A stretch of 64,000 bases of DNA. It comes from Orbilia blumenaviensis. Its lineage: Eukaryota > Ascomycota > Orbiliomycetes > Orbiliales > Orbiliaceae. Within the stretch, counting starts at the first letter, position 1, and each line of letters begins with the position of its first letter. The DNA is taken from contig JAVHNS010000010.1 in assembly GCA_036872755.1 (NCBI GenBank), forward strand, positions 124,001 to 188,000, given 5' to 3'. Below the pieces are notes generated by a model, which was given only the letters and a program-made list of their open reading frames with translations, had not been told where the DNA came from and searched no databases. Shown one piece after another: positions 1 to 11,438 of the stretch. Position numbers and translations under genes: made by a program.

Positions 1-442
1 CTTCCAGGAACAGGCACGAAACGGCAGGGCTCTTATTGCCGTTGCCGGTGTCATTCACGATATCGGTGATTTTATCAAGGATCACCCCGGTGGAAAAGCC
101 ATGATCAACTCTGGAATTGGAAAGGACGCTACAGCCATGTTCAACGGCGGTGTCTATAACCACTCTAATGCTGCCCACAATTTGCTCTCTACCATGAGAG
201 TCGGCGTCATTCGTGGCGGATGCGAGGTTGAAATCTGGAAACAGGCCCAGCGAGAAAACAAAGACATTTCGGTGAGTTAAACCACAACATCTTGAGTTCA
301 CCCACAAGCAGGGAATAACGTGGTTTACTAACGTTGGTATTTCTGGCAGTTTGTTAATGATTCCACTGGTACAAGGATAATCCGTGCTGGTGCCCAAGTT
401 ACCAGGATCTCGGAACCAGTCATCGCAGCCCAACCCGCTTAG
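1..442 (+). CDS. OLE1: Acyl-CoA delta-9 desaturase, C-terminal end (cytochrome b5 domain), 5' partial
   Basis: Only the C-terminal end of the protein is in the window, read in frame 2. Exons are <1-271 and 350-442 (stop TAG 440-442); the intron 272-349 has a GTGAGT donor and a CAG acceptor. The visible part is a cytochrome b5 fold: the heme motif HPGG follows FIKD, and the second heme-ligand region reads [11 protein letters not shown], then RVGVIRGG. In fungi this domain is fused to the C terminus of the membrane stearoyl-CoA desaturase and feeds electrons to its di-iron centre, which inserts the delta-9 double bond into palmitoyl- and stearoyl-CoA at the ER. The desaturase part must lie to the left of the window. 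A free cytochrome b5 is possible but less likely, because the tail after the domain ([11 protein letters not shown]) is typical of Ole1. Family call is strong; the fusion itself is inferred. Confidence 0.88.
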
Positions 443-1026
443 AATCTGTGCCTACTTGGTAATCCTATCTGCCAACCTAAAAAAAAAAAAATATTTTTCT
501 ACTGGTTTTAAGGTTGGCGTTGTACATACTTGCTTTATTTAGTTGATCATTCCGCAAGGCGTTTGGGGGGAAGGGATCCTGTTACACCAGTATCAGTACT
601 TGTTAGACCAGTCACTAGAAGCGTTGCTACTGAGCAGAAAAAGCATACTTTCGTTTCTAAAACCGTCATGTTTTTTCGGACAGCTTATGAGGATGAAGAT
701 AATATTAGATTGACAATATATTATGATAGACGCCTATATACAGGAGCACCGATGAGCATTCGGGACCATCGGTTACGTCGGAGGGGAATGAAACAAACAG
801 GGAAAATTATATACAATCCTGATCGTGACTTTCTTCTATAATTTTATTTGTTATTGTACAGATGAATGTGAATGTGAATGTGAATGTGAATGTGTTGGCT
901 ACCATTTTCCAGTGGTACGCTTACAACGCCAATATCATAAACCACGATCCATAGGAAGTGGGGTGTTGAGTGGTCTCGTAAGCCGGCCTTTACGAGATGT
1001 CAGAGCTCTGTGCTTGGTTTCCGGTA
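443..1026. other. Convergent intergenic region OLE1 / MDJ1
   Basis: This region holds the two 3' ends of convergent genes and no supported gene. It contains an A-rich tract just after the OLE1 stop (about 480-492) and a hexanucleotide repeat at about 862-894. Short open frames here have no recognisable domain, no splice logic and repeat-derived composition. Confidence 0.7.
862..894. repeat. (GAATGT)n microsatellite
   Basis: About five tandem copies of the hexamer GAATGT lie in the shared 3' region of OLE1 and MDJ1. It is a simple-sequence repeat with no coding role. Confidence 0.9.
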
Positions 1027-2954
1027 TTAATTGTTCGCACGTTTTTCGCCTGGCGTTTCGTCAGTATCGCCGTTGTTTGACTCCGTCCTCTCGTTTTGCT
1101 TTTCGTGAGGGTGAGTGAATCTGTGGAGGGCCCGTTTCAGGAAACCATCCTTTGCATCTCCAGATTCTTTGGACTCGCTCTTCGAAGCGGCCTCTTTCAT
1201 CCTGTACAGAAAATTGTTAGAAGGAGAACATCAACATACAAACAAACCCCGTTGTGCACTTACATATCAGAAACGTTCATAATACGTTTGGCTTGGTGAT
1301 CTCCTAGGTCATCTGCGAGCATCTCAAGTAGGGTTCTTTGTGATGCAGTGAGCGATCTGCCAGAAAGCTTTGGGTTAGATGTGAGCTACAAGAGAGGGGA
1401 ACCCGCCTGGAGTGGGCAAGGGCAAATGCTTACTTAGGGAGGGAAACCCTGAATTCAACTTTTAGGTCACCATAGGCTCCCTTTCTACTTGTGAGCTTCG
1501 ACATTCCTTTGCCAGCGATTGTTATACGATCACCAGTTGTGGTTCCTGCTGGGATGTTGAGCTCCACATCCCCCTTCAAAGTCGGTATTTTTATTTTCCC
1601 CCCAAGAACGGCAGTAGTCATAGGTATTGTGGCAGTGTATAGGACATCAGCGCCACTCCTGCTAAAATTCGGATGTGCCTGAACTCTGATATGGACAAGA
1701 AGGTCCCCACGATGCAGTTTAGCCCCAGTAGTTGCACCGCCTTGGATAACTGGGGCATCTCCCTCGGAATCAACTTTAAGACGCATCCCATCATCGACGC
1801 CCGGTGGGATGTCCACTCGCACGGATTTTCTGTCTCTCAGAACTCCCGCCCCAGAACAGGTACCACAGTCTGAGCCTTTGGGAGTGACGATACCGCTACC
1901 ACCACATGTCCCACATGTTGATGCCATCTGGAACCCTCCCTGATGAAAGTGTATTCTGGTTCCAGTGCCTTGACATTTACCACATGCAGTTCGTTGAGCG
2001 CCAGCTTTGAGCCCAGACCCTGAGCAGGTATGGCATGTTACCAGGGGAGATATGTTGATAGTTTTGGTTGTTCCATTTGCAGCTTCCATGAACGATATGG
2101 TTGTTTGAACCTCGATGTTGTCGCCATATGTTTCCTCTACCTGAGCGCCTCTCCTTCTTCCACCACCAGGGCCACCGCCACCGAACATATTGAAAATATC
2201 CTCAACAGTGAATCCGGACCCAAATCCACTACCTCCAAATCCAAACCCGCCACCGCTAAAAGGGTTGGCGCCACTAGGATCGAACCCGCCAGCACCACTG
2301 GGGTCAAATCCTGATGCCCCAAACTGATCATACTGCTCCCGTTTCTGCGGGTCCGAGAGAAGATCGTAGGCTTGTTGGATATCGACGAACTGCTCCTTGG
2401 CTTTGGGGTCTTTGTTTGCGTCCGGGTGATACTTCTTGGCCATCGCATAGTAAGCCTTCTTGATTTCGCTGGCCGAAGCGGATTTGGACACACCGAGCAC
2501 CGAGTAGGGGTCTTTCGGAGCGGCTTGGCGTGGTATTGTGGTATGGAACTAAGGGCCAGGTGCAGAGTTAGCCAACATGCTACCAAGCAGAGGACTTGTT
2601 CTTCTTGTTCTTCTTCCTCCTCCTCCTCCTCCTCCTCCTCCTCCTCCTCCTTCCTTTCTTCCTTCCTTTCTCCCTTTCTTTCGTTCCTTTCCTTCTGGCT
2701 CATTATACACATTTACATACCTGTCGATTTGTACAGGGTTTGCCGGAGAAAGATTTAGGTTGAGAGCGAGGGCATTTCGATGGGCATTTTCGAGCTATGG
2801 GTCGTGTGCATATCGACGAGGGGTCTCTCCTTGCCCAGGACGAGTAGGAACGGGAGGGAGCTAGGGAACGAAGAGAACTAGTACAGGGCCGTGACGGTAT
2901 CTGAGGGATGACGGATCGGGATGAAGACAGTAGCCGATGGGGTACAGCGTTCAT
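1027..2954 (-). CDS. MDJ1: Mitochondrial DnaJ/Hsp40 co-chaperone Mdj1
   Basis: This is the type I J-protein of the mitochondrial matrix; it stimulates the ATPase of Hsp70 Ssc1 for folding of imported proteins. Exons (minus strand): 2954-2721, 2548-1434, 1356-1264, 1201-1027, giving 538 residues. Exon 1 (78 residues) is an Arg/Ser-rich targeting sequence. Exon 2 opens with FHTT...[10 protein letters not shown] and holds the J-domain with HPD at about 119-121, a Gly/Phe-rich stretch, four CxxCxGxG zinc motifs ([32 protein letters not shown]) and the substrate-binding C domains. The last two small exons encode the conserved tail [16 protein letters not shown] and [14 protein letters not shown]; the open frame alone would stop early at 1430. 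Intron 1 (2549-2720) carries a long purine tract. The promoter is shared with CUE1. Confidence 0.95.
2599..2695. repeat. Polypyrimidine (CTC/CTT) tract inside MDJ1 intron 1
   Basis: The + strand is almost purely C and T here, with about a dozen CTC units at its centre, so the MDJ1 transcript has a purine (GGA/GAA) run inside intron 1. Open frames over it encode only Ser/Pro or Glu runs and are not genes. Confidence 0.9.
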
Positions 2955-3288
2955 GGCGCTGGAGTGATATCGGTCCGTAGATCAATTGGGTGTTATGGAT
3001 GTCTATTGCTCAAAACGGTCAGCGCAAATTTAATGGCCTGTGATGCCTCCCAAAAGAAGAGATAACGATAGAGGTGGGGGAGAGATGATGATGATGATGG
3101 GATAGTGGATGTGGAGGGGGGGAAGGAGAACTTGCCTGATGTCAACAATTGACCTGGTGAAAGAAATCGAATTCTGGTGAAGCTATCGAAATTTCTGGAC
3201 AAATCCTTTTGGCGGGGGCTTGGCACCGACAGTCGCCAAACCAGTTAGCGGCCGCCCAACTCGGCTGACTTGCAGAACACCCACTACC
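2955..3288. promoter_or_regulatory. Divergent promoter MDJ1 / CUE1
   Basis: The 334 bp between the start codons of MDJ1 (-) and CUE1 (+) hold a (GAT)n run near 3084-3100 and one GAAnnTTC pair at 3188-3195. The pair resembles a minimal heat-shock element, as might suit an Hsp40 gene, but one pair occurs by chance often. No gene is seen. Confidence 0.4.
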
Positions 3289-4029
3289 ATGTCGTCTTCC
3301 TCCTCGTCCTCTTCAACCTCCCAATCGCCGTCGTCTTCCGAGGACATGGCCGGCTCCATCGGCATCCCGCAACTCATCTTCTGCGCCATCGTCGCAGCTT
3401 TGTTCTATAGATATGTGCTCTCACCCTCCCAGGCCTCCGGTGGCCCTAGACTTGCAGGCGGGCGTCTGTCGAGGACACCCGTCTCCCAAGAGGACATCGA
3501 TTCGGTCCGAGTCATGTTCCCGCAAATCAGTGTGGCTGCCGTCCGCTGGGATCTGGAGAAGAACGGTAGCAATGTAGCCGCTACCACCGAGAAGATCCTT
3601 ACCGATGGATTCCTGCCAGAGGTAAGAATTAACCGCCATGGGACATCACAAAGTAAACCGCTTGGGAGGCGCTGCTGACAGGTCAATTTACCTTAGCCAC
3701 CGGCTCCAGTAGTCCGCCAGGCCCCATCCCCCCATCCCCGCCCTCCTGTAGATAACCACTCAGGAACACTCGGGGGGGCAGTTAGGCAGCACGTACCGGC
3801 CACTCCCGCTTCTTCTTCAACTGTACAGACACTTGGCCACAGCGATCTTATAACTCGATATCAGCTGCATTCGAGGCTGGAAACTTTCCGACCAGGAACC
3901 TCCGCGGGGCAGGCGAACTCTGTCCCAAAAAAGAACGACAAAGCCAGCCTTTTCAACAGGGGACGCGAAAGAAGAGACCTGATGATACTGGAGGCTCGTA
4001 AGAAAATGGAAAGCATGTTGGGACGGTGA
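3289..4029 (+). CDS. CUE1: CUE-domain ER membrane protein, Cue1-like
   Basis: Cue1 anchors and activates the ubiquitin-conjugating enzyme Ubc7 at the ER membrane for ER-associated degradation. Exons are 3289-3621 and 3697-4029 (221 residues). Visible parts in order: a Ser-rich N terminus; a single membrane anchor at about residues 26-45 (IPQLIFCAIVAALFYRYVL); a CUE domain at about 63-110 with the MFPQ motif and a helix ending in TTEKILTDGFLPE; a Pro/Ser linker; and a C-terminal basic helix (RRDLMILEARKKMESMLG) that matches the Ubc7-binding region of the family. The ATG at 3289 is the first in frame that keeps the anchor near the N terminus. The intron has a GTAAGA donor; the acceptor TTAG at 3695-3696 restores frame to PPAPVVRQ. 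Confidence 0.9.
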
Positions 4030-4743
4030 TTTTGGTTCCCAGGAGCTTTGGGCAACCCCTCTTCCAGCTTCGACCACCGCCCGTTTTGAATTGGATGACC
4101 AAGGGGAAAGTGTTAATTTTCCCGGCTGGGCGTGGCATCGAAAAGTTTCCTCCACGAACGAACATACCAAGTGCCTTGCCGAGTGCTTGCTTAGATATGT
4201 TCTAGTCTTTCGGATCTCTATGATATCCTCATAAAAGACCTGCGAAGTTAGGTATAGACCTGAATCAATACATTAATGTTTGGGATTCCAGGCTTCAAGT
4301 GGCTGTATACTGGCGGTTGCATTTGCCGGAAATCAGGAAACTAAGATCGTTCGCATACGTGTACAGTCCACACGGGCATTATGGCATTCTGTAAATATTT
4401 AGGCGCTTGTACTACCAGCGTCAGCGATATCCTTCTCCGCAAATATAAAGAGTTCAATCCCACCCAGTTTTGTATAAGCGCCCGGGTACATCCTATCCGT
4501 ATCGTATCGTATCGTATCGTATCGTACATGTAGTCGTAGGCCGGGTTCCCATTTGCATTGGCCACAACACGGCTAGCCACCCGAGCAAGTGAATGGTGGA
4601 TGTCCATAGCTGGTGGGAAATATCAGGCCATCCCTGCCTGGCCAGGTTGACTGGAGCATCCAAAGCCTAAAAAAAAAAAAACTACCTCCCAGCAACAATT
4701 CATCAAGCACTCTAGTACCCAGCCATATCGAACCAAGCTCACG
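4030..4743. other. Intergenic region CUE1 / CIA1
   Basis: This holds the CUE1 3' end and the CIA1 promoter. A (TATCG)n repeat lies at about 4497-4527 and an A12 run at about 4669-4680. No gene is seen on either strand. Confidence 0.7.
4497..4527. repeat. (TATCG)n pentanucleotide repeat
   Basis: Six near-perfect copies of the pentamer lie about 220 bp upstream of the CIA1 start codon. Confidence 0.9.
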
Positions 4744-5980
4744 ATGGTTCTCAAGCTCGTTGGAAGCTTCCCGGTCCAGCCCGACAGGGTCTGGTGTGCT
4801 GCCCCTCACCCACATCTGCCCCTCGTCGCCACAGCTTCAACCGATAGGGCAGTTAGAATATATTCCCTTCGCGACTTTTCACTCGTTAGTACCATCGAAG
4901 GCGGCCACAAACGTTCCATACGTTCCTTATCATGGAAGCCGAATGCCAAAGGAGAAAGTGTGCTTGCAACCGGAAGCTTTGATTCTTCTACCGGAATCTG
5001 GCATCGGGACGAGCGAGGCGCTCACGGCGATGGTGAACAACAGCCTGAGTCGAATTCCGAGGAGAGGGAGGAAGAAGAAGAGTGGAGGTTTGCAGTAGTA
5101 CTGGATGGACATGATAGTGAGGTCAAGAGTGTGGCTTGGAGTGCTGGGGGTTCGTTTCTGGCGACTTGCTCCAGGGACAAGACAGTTTGGATCTGGGAGG
5201 ATATGGGCAACGAAAACTACGAAACGATAGCAGTGCTGCAGGATCACACGCAAGATGTCAAGATGGTCGCTTGGCATCCGGAAGAAGAGGTAAGTCCAGA
5301 AGCACATCTGCGGTCTGATGCGATGCAATTCCTTTTTACCCAATGCCAATACGCTACTAATGATCCCATGTCTATAGCTACTTGCGTCTTCCTCTTACGA
5401 TGATACAGTGAGACTCTACAAAGAAGACACCGATGACTGGGTATGCTGCGCAGTCCTTACAGGCCATACTTCAACCGTTTGGTCGATATCCTTTGAGAAC
5501 AATGGGCATCAATCTAGACTCGTATCTGCGTCGGATGATCAGACGGCGAGAGTCTGGTGTCGGAAGCCGAAAGTCGGAGAAGAGTCGCCTTCCCAGCCTC
5601 CTTCTATCATAAAAGGTGCAACAGACGAGACAGAAAACTGGGAAGAGCAGAGCGTCCTCCCTAAGATACATACGCGAACCATCTATTCGGTGGACTGGAG
5701 CAAGAAAACAGGCCTTATCGCAACTGCCGGTGGGGACGGCCAGATTGTCGTTTATAAGGAAGTAGATGTGACAAGAGACGGCGAGCCATCGGAGTTTGGT
5801 TCGGAACAGAGCAAGGAGTGGGAGATAATTGCGCAAGTTCCAGCTGCGCACGGGGTCTACGAGATCAATTCAGTAAACTGGTGCCCGAAGTGGGATAAGC
5901 AGGGAACAAAGGTCGACGGAGAACTTTTACTTAGTACCGGGGATGACGGTATTGTAAATATTTTTGAGCTTAATCTATAA
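4744..5980 (+). CDS. CIA1: Cytosolic iron-sulfur assembly WD40 protein Cia1
   Basis: Cia1 is the WD40 subunit of the CIA targeting complex, which delivers Fe-S clusters to cytosolic and nuclear enzymes. Exons are 4744-5289 and 5378-5980 (382 residues); the intron (GTAAGT...TATAG) is phase 0 and joins HPEEE to LLASSSYDDTVRLY. WD blades are visible throughout: ATASTDRAVRIYS, GGHKRSIRSLSW, DGHDSEVKSVAW, ATCSRDKTVWIWE, QDHTQDVKMVAWH, TGHTSTVWSISF and SASDDQTARVW, with a closing blade STGDDGIVNIFEL. An acidic low-complexity insert (EEREEEEEW) sits between blades 2 and 3, as in other fungal members. Length matches the family. One client of the pathway is in general the XPD-type DNA repair helicase; no operon logic applies here. 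Confidence 0.94.
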
Positions 5981-6133
5981 TATGATTCGGAGTTCTGTGA
6001 GTAATGCCTAGAATCCGTCGGCTATGACATCCTCTATCATATATTCCACAGAGGAAACATCATGACTGTGGGTTGATTGCAGAGACAAATTATTGGCCTT
6101 AAGCTCGTTACGACCAACAGAGCTGTTGGACTT

Positions 6134-7234
6134 TTAATTCAGCCTGGCGACAACTTCAGCCATCTCTGCATCTGTGTATATGCGGAATCCTTTTTCTTTC
6201 GTAACGCTGGCCAGCTGAACGTTTTTACTGTCGAGTTTCTCCTCCATGACTTGTTTCAAAGTTTTTAGTACAAGGTTCTCAGCTTCCGCTAGTGTTAAGG
6301 ACTATGTTCAGACGACGTTGTCAGCACAGATGGGTTCGTTAATAGCAGGTCTGGAGGACACCTTACGCTGTGATATTCATTCTGCAGTTCGGCTTGAGCA
6401 CCTTCACTCCCAGAACCTATTGCCTTGGCGTCATACCGATAAAATGTCCCAGAAGGCTCCGCGTGGTAGCTTCATGTGCAACCCCGCATAGTAAGTACAA
6501 ACAAACAGATACATAATACAAACTTCTGGTAAGACTTACAGCTGTGGGCCATCTTCATCGTAACCTGCAATGAGTAAAGCTACACCGAATGGTCTACTCA
6601 TAATACTCTCTTCACCATCAGCACCTTCTCCGAATCGAAGAGCCAGATCACAAATAGCCTGTGTGACGCTCTCGACCCGTAACGGTTCTCCATAGTGGAA
6701 TGTGTGATTCTGTGCCTCTACACGGGCATGCTCAATCATTGATCTGGCATCGGCCTGAAGACCTGACATTGCGCACCCAAGATGTCTGTCGATTTCGACG
6801 ATCTTTTCAACTGATGACGCTTCTAATAAGGGAGATGTAACCCTCTTTTCCACCCCGATTATCACACCATAGCCTGTAGCCACCTACGACATGTCAGGAA
6901 ATTTGAAATCTTATTTGATGGTGGAGGGGGTCGTCTATCGTACCCCAATGGCAGTGGACCCAAGCTTGATTGCTTCTAGCGAATATTCGACTTGGAAGAG
7001 ACGGCCTTCGGGCGAGAAGGTGCTATAGCGGAAAGCATTAAGGTTGCACAGTCAGGAAGATGTACTATGAGAGGGAAAAGGCTCTAGGCGACAGGCTGGG
7101 GGACGAACTTGATGCCACGATCTATAAAGCGACCCAGCTGTTAGCAATGGTTTCATATACCACTCGACACGCGGAGCCATGAGGTAGGGTTAATGTAAGT
7201 GTAGTTTACCATATTCTGATCTTGCGATAAACAT
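6134..7234 (-). CDS. PUP2: 20S proteasome subunit alpha-5 (Pup2)
   Basis: This is a non-catalytic outer-ring subunit of the 20S proteasome. Exons (minus): 7234-7210, 7121-7109, 7022-6944, 6883-6540, 6469-6367, 6301-6134, giving 243 residues, the usual size. The N terminus [11 protein letters not shown] runs into [21 protein letters not shown], the alpha-subunit signature, then [20 protein letters not shown] and [19 protein letters not shown], which are specific to alpha-5. Exon 2 is only 13 nt, so the first 40 residues are spread over three exons and are easily lost in automatic prediction. The donor after the micro-exon is GTTCGT, which is weak but recurs elsewhere in the window. The protein ends [10 protein letters not shown]. 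Confidence 0.94.
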
Positions 7235-7949
7235 GATTTCTGATTTGTATCCAACTGTGTTAGCAGCTGCCTATAGCCCGGGAGTAAGCTGGAACGACAG
7301 AGGATCGTTGGTGTTCGTGGGCAAACGTTGATATTGAGGTGGTGTGGTAGGTGAGGGTCCAAGGTTTGTGGAGAGGTTGAGCAGCTTAAGGTGGGACCAA
7401 GCTCAGAACGCGCGTTTGGGCCAACACATATTCAGGTCCAGCAAGGTGGGTAAGAGGCACTGAATTCAATTAGTAAGTACCTACGTCTAGCTTCTGGCTT
7501 CTTTAATAGGTACTTAAGTAGGAGATACCTAAACAATATATTTCTACAATGGCAATAAAATCTTAACATACATGTCTATAGCGGTCTAGGCTCATAGATG
7601 AAAGGCCTGGGATCGAGATATCGATCGCTCTACGGATATATTATATCGCAGTTGACATATACAACTCGTTTTTCTGAGAACAGCACCGGTCTAAGCCATG
7701 TTGCTGTAATATCTCTTACCCCCCTTCTACCTATTTAAGTAGATTACTACGGATCCTATGGAGAGATACTAAGAGTAATATCACAGTACCTCGTATAGCT
7801 TCGGGGAATCTGGGATATCTTGGTGCGGTAAAGTATTTCGGTACCATATCATACTTTTGGTGTGATGTGATTAAGCATAATAATAACACACCTCCGGATT
7901 TATTATTCTCAGCTACTACTAGAATTTTGATAAAGATAAGAGATGTTAT
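7235..7949. other. Intergenic region upstream of PUP2 / downstream of PRD1
   Basis: Both neighbours are on the minus strand, so this carries the PUP2 promoter and the PRD1 terminator. I see AT-rich sequence with scattered TACCTA-type words and no supported gene. The short + frame near 7867-8064 mostly overlaps the PRD1 last exon in antisense. Confidence 0.65.
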
Positions 7950-10506
7950 CTATGACTCGATACCGAGCTCTTTGAAGAAGGCCTTTGAGTTCGGTTCACG
8001 GCCCAAAAACGCCTTCAGGGACTCCATTTCGTCCCTCGAGCCTCCCTTTTCTAACACTTCGTGACGATATTGCCTTCCCTTCTCGGGATCCATGGGATTC
8101 TTCTTGAACCCAGTGAAGTACATATCGGAGGCAAAAACCAATGACCACTAAGTCGGAACAAATAAGGTTAGTACTAAATTGCGGATCTGTAGTACGTCTG
8201 GAGCCAGCTTTGCCTACCAAGTATCCATAATATCCGGCATCGTAGCCACCCATCAGATGGCCAAAAGTCGTCTGGCCCTGTCCAAACTTAGGATCACTCG
8301 GTCCATCCAACCCCGCAATCTCACCTCGTAGGTTGTTGTAGGTTGTGCTTGAATCAAGGCTTTCGTCCTGGGGCAAGGTGAGTTCGTGAACCCGCATGTC
8401 GAAAATTCCGAAATGGAGTTGGCGAAGATTAAAAAGTCCATCATTGACCTAGAATTTGATTTTGGGTGAGAATCGAACCATACATTCATTATCGCCGAGG
8501 TGGGGTCTTACATGCTTGGATTTGATTAATGCGGTGATCAGGTCATCTGGAAGCGATTCTCCAGTTTCGTAATGTGACGACAGCTCCTTCAGCAGCTCTG
8601 GTTCCCAACACCAATTTTCCAGCATCTGAGATGGAGCCTCAACAAAATCACCAACAGTATTTGTCCTAAGGTGAAAAAGTAAGCCTTAGGCATTAGTTTT
8701 GGCCGGCTATGTGTGTCGACTCACCCGTGGAATCTTGAATAGATTGTCCGGGAAACCAAGTCGTGGATCCCTGCAAAAACGTTAGTTCAAGGCTTGTAGC
8801 CCGGATCAATCTGGTGTATAGCTTACCGTGACCTAATTCGTGGAAGAGAGTAACGACTTCGTCATGCTTTAGAAGAGACGGTTTGGAAGGGGTTGGCTTG
8901 GAAAAGTTGCAAACCTTCGCCATACCGTTAGCATATATACAAGGGGATTGGCAGCGGGGCGGTTGGTGTATATACCAGCGCTGTCGATGGATAATTACGG
9001 CTCGTCGAGTTCCCAGGATCACGAAGAAAACCTGGGATGAGATTGAAGTTCGCTGCGTGACCGTATTTTCCTTCTCTTGGGTGTAGATCCAAATACAGAT
9101 AACCAACGAACTCGCCACCCAGGGACTCTTCGTCATGAACGAGATAAACTTTGCAATCTTCGTGCCATCCACGCTCTCCAGACCCAACCTTCGCGCCTTC
9201 TTCAACCACTTGAACAAATCTCAGGCCGAAGAGCTTTTCAAAAATTGTCAGCATACCATCCACGCACTTTTGCAATGGGAAGTATTCTGCAATTTTGTTT
9301 TCATCGATGTTGAATTCTTGTTCCCGAACAAGGCGGTCGTAGAATCGATGGTCCCACAGATAATATTTATCGTCAAATGGTATGCCACGGGATTCCACAT
9401 CCTTCTTCTTAAGCTGCTTCAGCTTCTGGACCTCTGACCTCCCGCCCTCTGTGAGCTTGCTTCTGAGGTCACCTAGAAATGAATTTACCTTTTCTGGGGA
9501 CTTTGCCATTTTTTCCTTCAAGACATACTGAGCGTGGTTATCGTACCCGAGCAACTGTGCCTTCTCGTGGCGCAGACGAATGGTCTTATCGAAACGAGGC
9601 AAGTTATCCGGGCACTTATTCTCATTTCCGACGAAGACCTGTTCGCGCACATCCGCGTGGACATCAAACTTCAAGGTAGGAAAGAGGTCAGGGTATTTGT
9701 AGGTTAGGAAGTATTTCTTGACGCCGTCCTTCTCTTCCGTTTTGAGGATATTGATAACATCAGCAGGGACACCCTCTAGTTGCTGTTCGGTAAACCATAT
9801 TCCCCCGTTTTCTTCATTGAGAGTCTTAGAAAAATCAATGCTGAGAACCGAGAGCTCTTTCTTGATCTCTTTGAAGCGGTCTCTCTTCGCCCCTTCCAAC
9901 TCCAGACCCATCCGGATGTAGTCCGTATTCAGTTTCTCCACCAGTCTCTTGCCTTCCGGTGGGAGATCTGATAAAGAGGACTTGGCCACGGCATTGACCA
10001 ACTTGAAGATATCCTCCCTCATCCCTGCCTCAATAGAGTATTCCTGGAAGATGGAGATTTGCGTGAGTATCATGATTGAGAATTGATAAGAGGTTTATAG
10101 GTAGTCTCTGGATTTGGTTTGAGGGGAGAATGCATACACTCAAAAGCTTATCGGCCTCACTGGATGCTTCTCTGATGCTCGGATCAGACGAGACATATTG
10201 ATAGAAACCGAGGATATGGGATGACAGACCCATCTCGTTTTCATCTGCGGCCAGAGGGGAAATGACATTTCCGAAGGTAGCCGTCTCTGGCGTGATTTCC
10301 TTGGCCAGACGGTCGAGAGTGGACCTTGATTTCTCAATCAAAGCTTTCGTGTCTTGCAAGAGTGTTTCCGGGTTATGTTGGAAGGTAGGTGGCGGCTGCG
10401 GGGCTTTGAACGCGGACATTTTGGCTATCGTGCTAAGGCCTGAGCTGGAGCTGTAGGAAGAGGGTGAAACGCGATATATGGGGAATTGGCGGGCAAGCCC
10501 AAGCAA
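7950..10506 (-). CDS. PRD1: M3-family zinc metallopeptidase, saccharolysin/thimet oligopeptidase (Prd1)
   Basis: Prd1 is an oligopeptidase of the cytosol and mitochondrial intermembrane space that degrades short peptides, including released presequences. Exons (minus): 10506-10138, 10043-8976, 8914-8827, 8770-8725, 8665-8512, 8448-8218, 8147-7950, giving 717 residues (yeast Prd1 is about the same). The zinc site is HELGH at about 504-508 with the third ligand Glu about 25 residues on, in GDFVEAPSQMLENW. The HELGH codons are split by an intron at 8771-8826. The N terminus (MLGLARQFPIYRV...SSSSGL) looks like a mitochondrial signal; an internal ATG at MSAFKAP could give a cytosolic form, which is inference. 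The C terminus contains the family's GGYDAGYYGYLWS and ASDMYF motifs. Confidence 0.95.
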
Positions 10507-11438
10507 GCGTCTGATAGATGCCAGCGCTAGTTCGGGAGACCAGGTAAAGACGAGGATGAAAGCGATTGAAAAGATGAGGAGGAGATGGAAGAGAGTGGAC
10601 TTGAATTTCCGTTTAGACGCCAGGCTTGCAGATGACTTGAATTGGCTCTCAAGTCAGAGGGAGCCTTGTGGACAAGCGCTGCGGGGTAAAAAGTCACGGT
10701 TTTGGGGAGGGGACGTACTGTTAGTACCTACCTAGGTAGCGGTAGGTAGGTAGGTAGGTACTTAAGCAGACAGGTAGGCGGGCAGGCGGGCAGGTGCAGG
10801 TGCAGGTGCAGGTGCGGGTGCGGGTGCGGGGATAAGACGATGACATGTAGGTTAGGTAGGTAGGTTAGGTAGGTAGGTTAGGTAGGTAGGTAGGTAGGTA
10901 GGTAGGTAGGTAGGTCAGGTAGGTCAGGTAGGTCAGGTAGGTCAGGTAGGTCAGGTAGGTCAGGTAGGTAGCTTAGCTTGGTGTGTTACGCCGTCCGCGC
11001 CCGTGGACGATGCAAATACTCAGTGGTATAAGCTGCCTACCTTAGTAACTTAGGTAAGCAAGTGGGTACCTCTTAGGAAGCGTATAGGTACCTAGGTACC
11101 TAGGTAGGTATATATAAAAGCTACAGAGCAGTCACCGAGTATCTGGTTTTTGACGCTGGCCAGATACCAGTAGCTCTGCTGAGTAGTTGGGTAGCTGGGC
11201 TGGTCCTCCGTAGCCAAGTAGGTGTAAACAATAAACAGCGCCGCTTCAAACAACCTCAACTTTCAACCCTTCAAACCCCCAAACCTCAGACCTCCCCTCC
11301 CCCTCCCCACCTGCCTCGCACCACACCCCGACTCCACCGCACAAACGAAGCTCGTCTAAATAAACCACCGCCGGAAACCGAATATCACCGTCAGCTAGGT
11401 ACTCATATAGGCGGAACCATCATCACAGACTTTGGAAA
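10507..11438. other. Divergent intergenic region PRD1 / myosin light chain, repeat-rich
   Basis: This carries the promoters of PRD1 (-) and the essential light chain (+). Its left half is one continuous block of tandem repeats (described separately). The right half has C-rich pyrimidine sequence (about 11255-11345), common in fungal promoters of this kind. No gene is seen. Confidence 0.7.
10724..10972. repeat. Compound GGTA-family tandem repeat block
   Basis: About 250 bp built from related short units: TAGG tetramers, GGCGGGCA, GGTGCA and GGTGCG hexamers, a 9-mer of type GTTAGGTAG, more TAGG tetramers, then about six copies of the 9-mer GTCAGGTAG. The units grade into one another, as expected from replication slippage from a TAGG seed. 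It is not the telomere repeat TTAGGG. Confidence 0.93.

Noticed and set aside
530..1118. Two + strand frames after OLE1
   Set aside because: They overlap the MDJ1 last exon or a GAATGT repeat and lack any conserved feature.
2137..2712. Minus-strand 191-codon frame overlapping MDJ1
   Set aside because: It reads MDJ1 exon 2 in the wrong phase and gets its Glu run from the purine tract of intron 1.
3188..3195. Heat-shock element before MDJ1
   Set aside because: Only one GAAnnTTC pair is present; a functional element needs at least three alternating units, so I keep it only as a remark.
10846..10885. Possible internal telomere repeat
   Set aside because: The units are TTAGG followed by TAGG, not TTAGGG; they fit the local TAGG slippage series.
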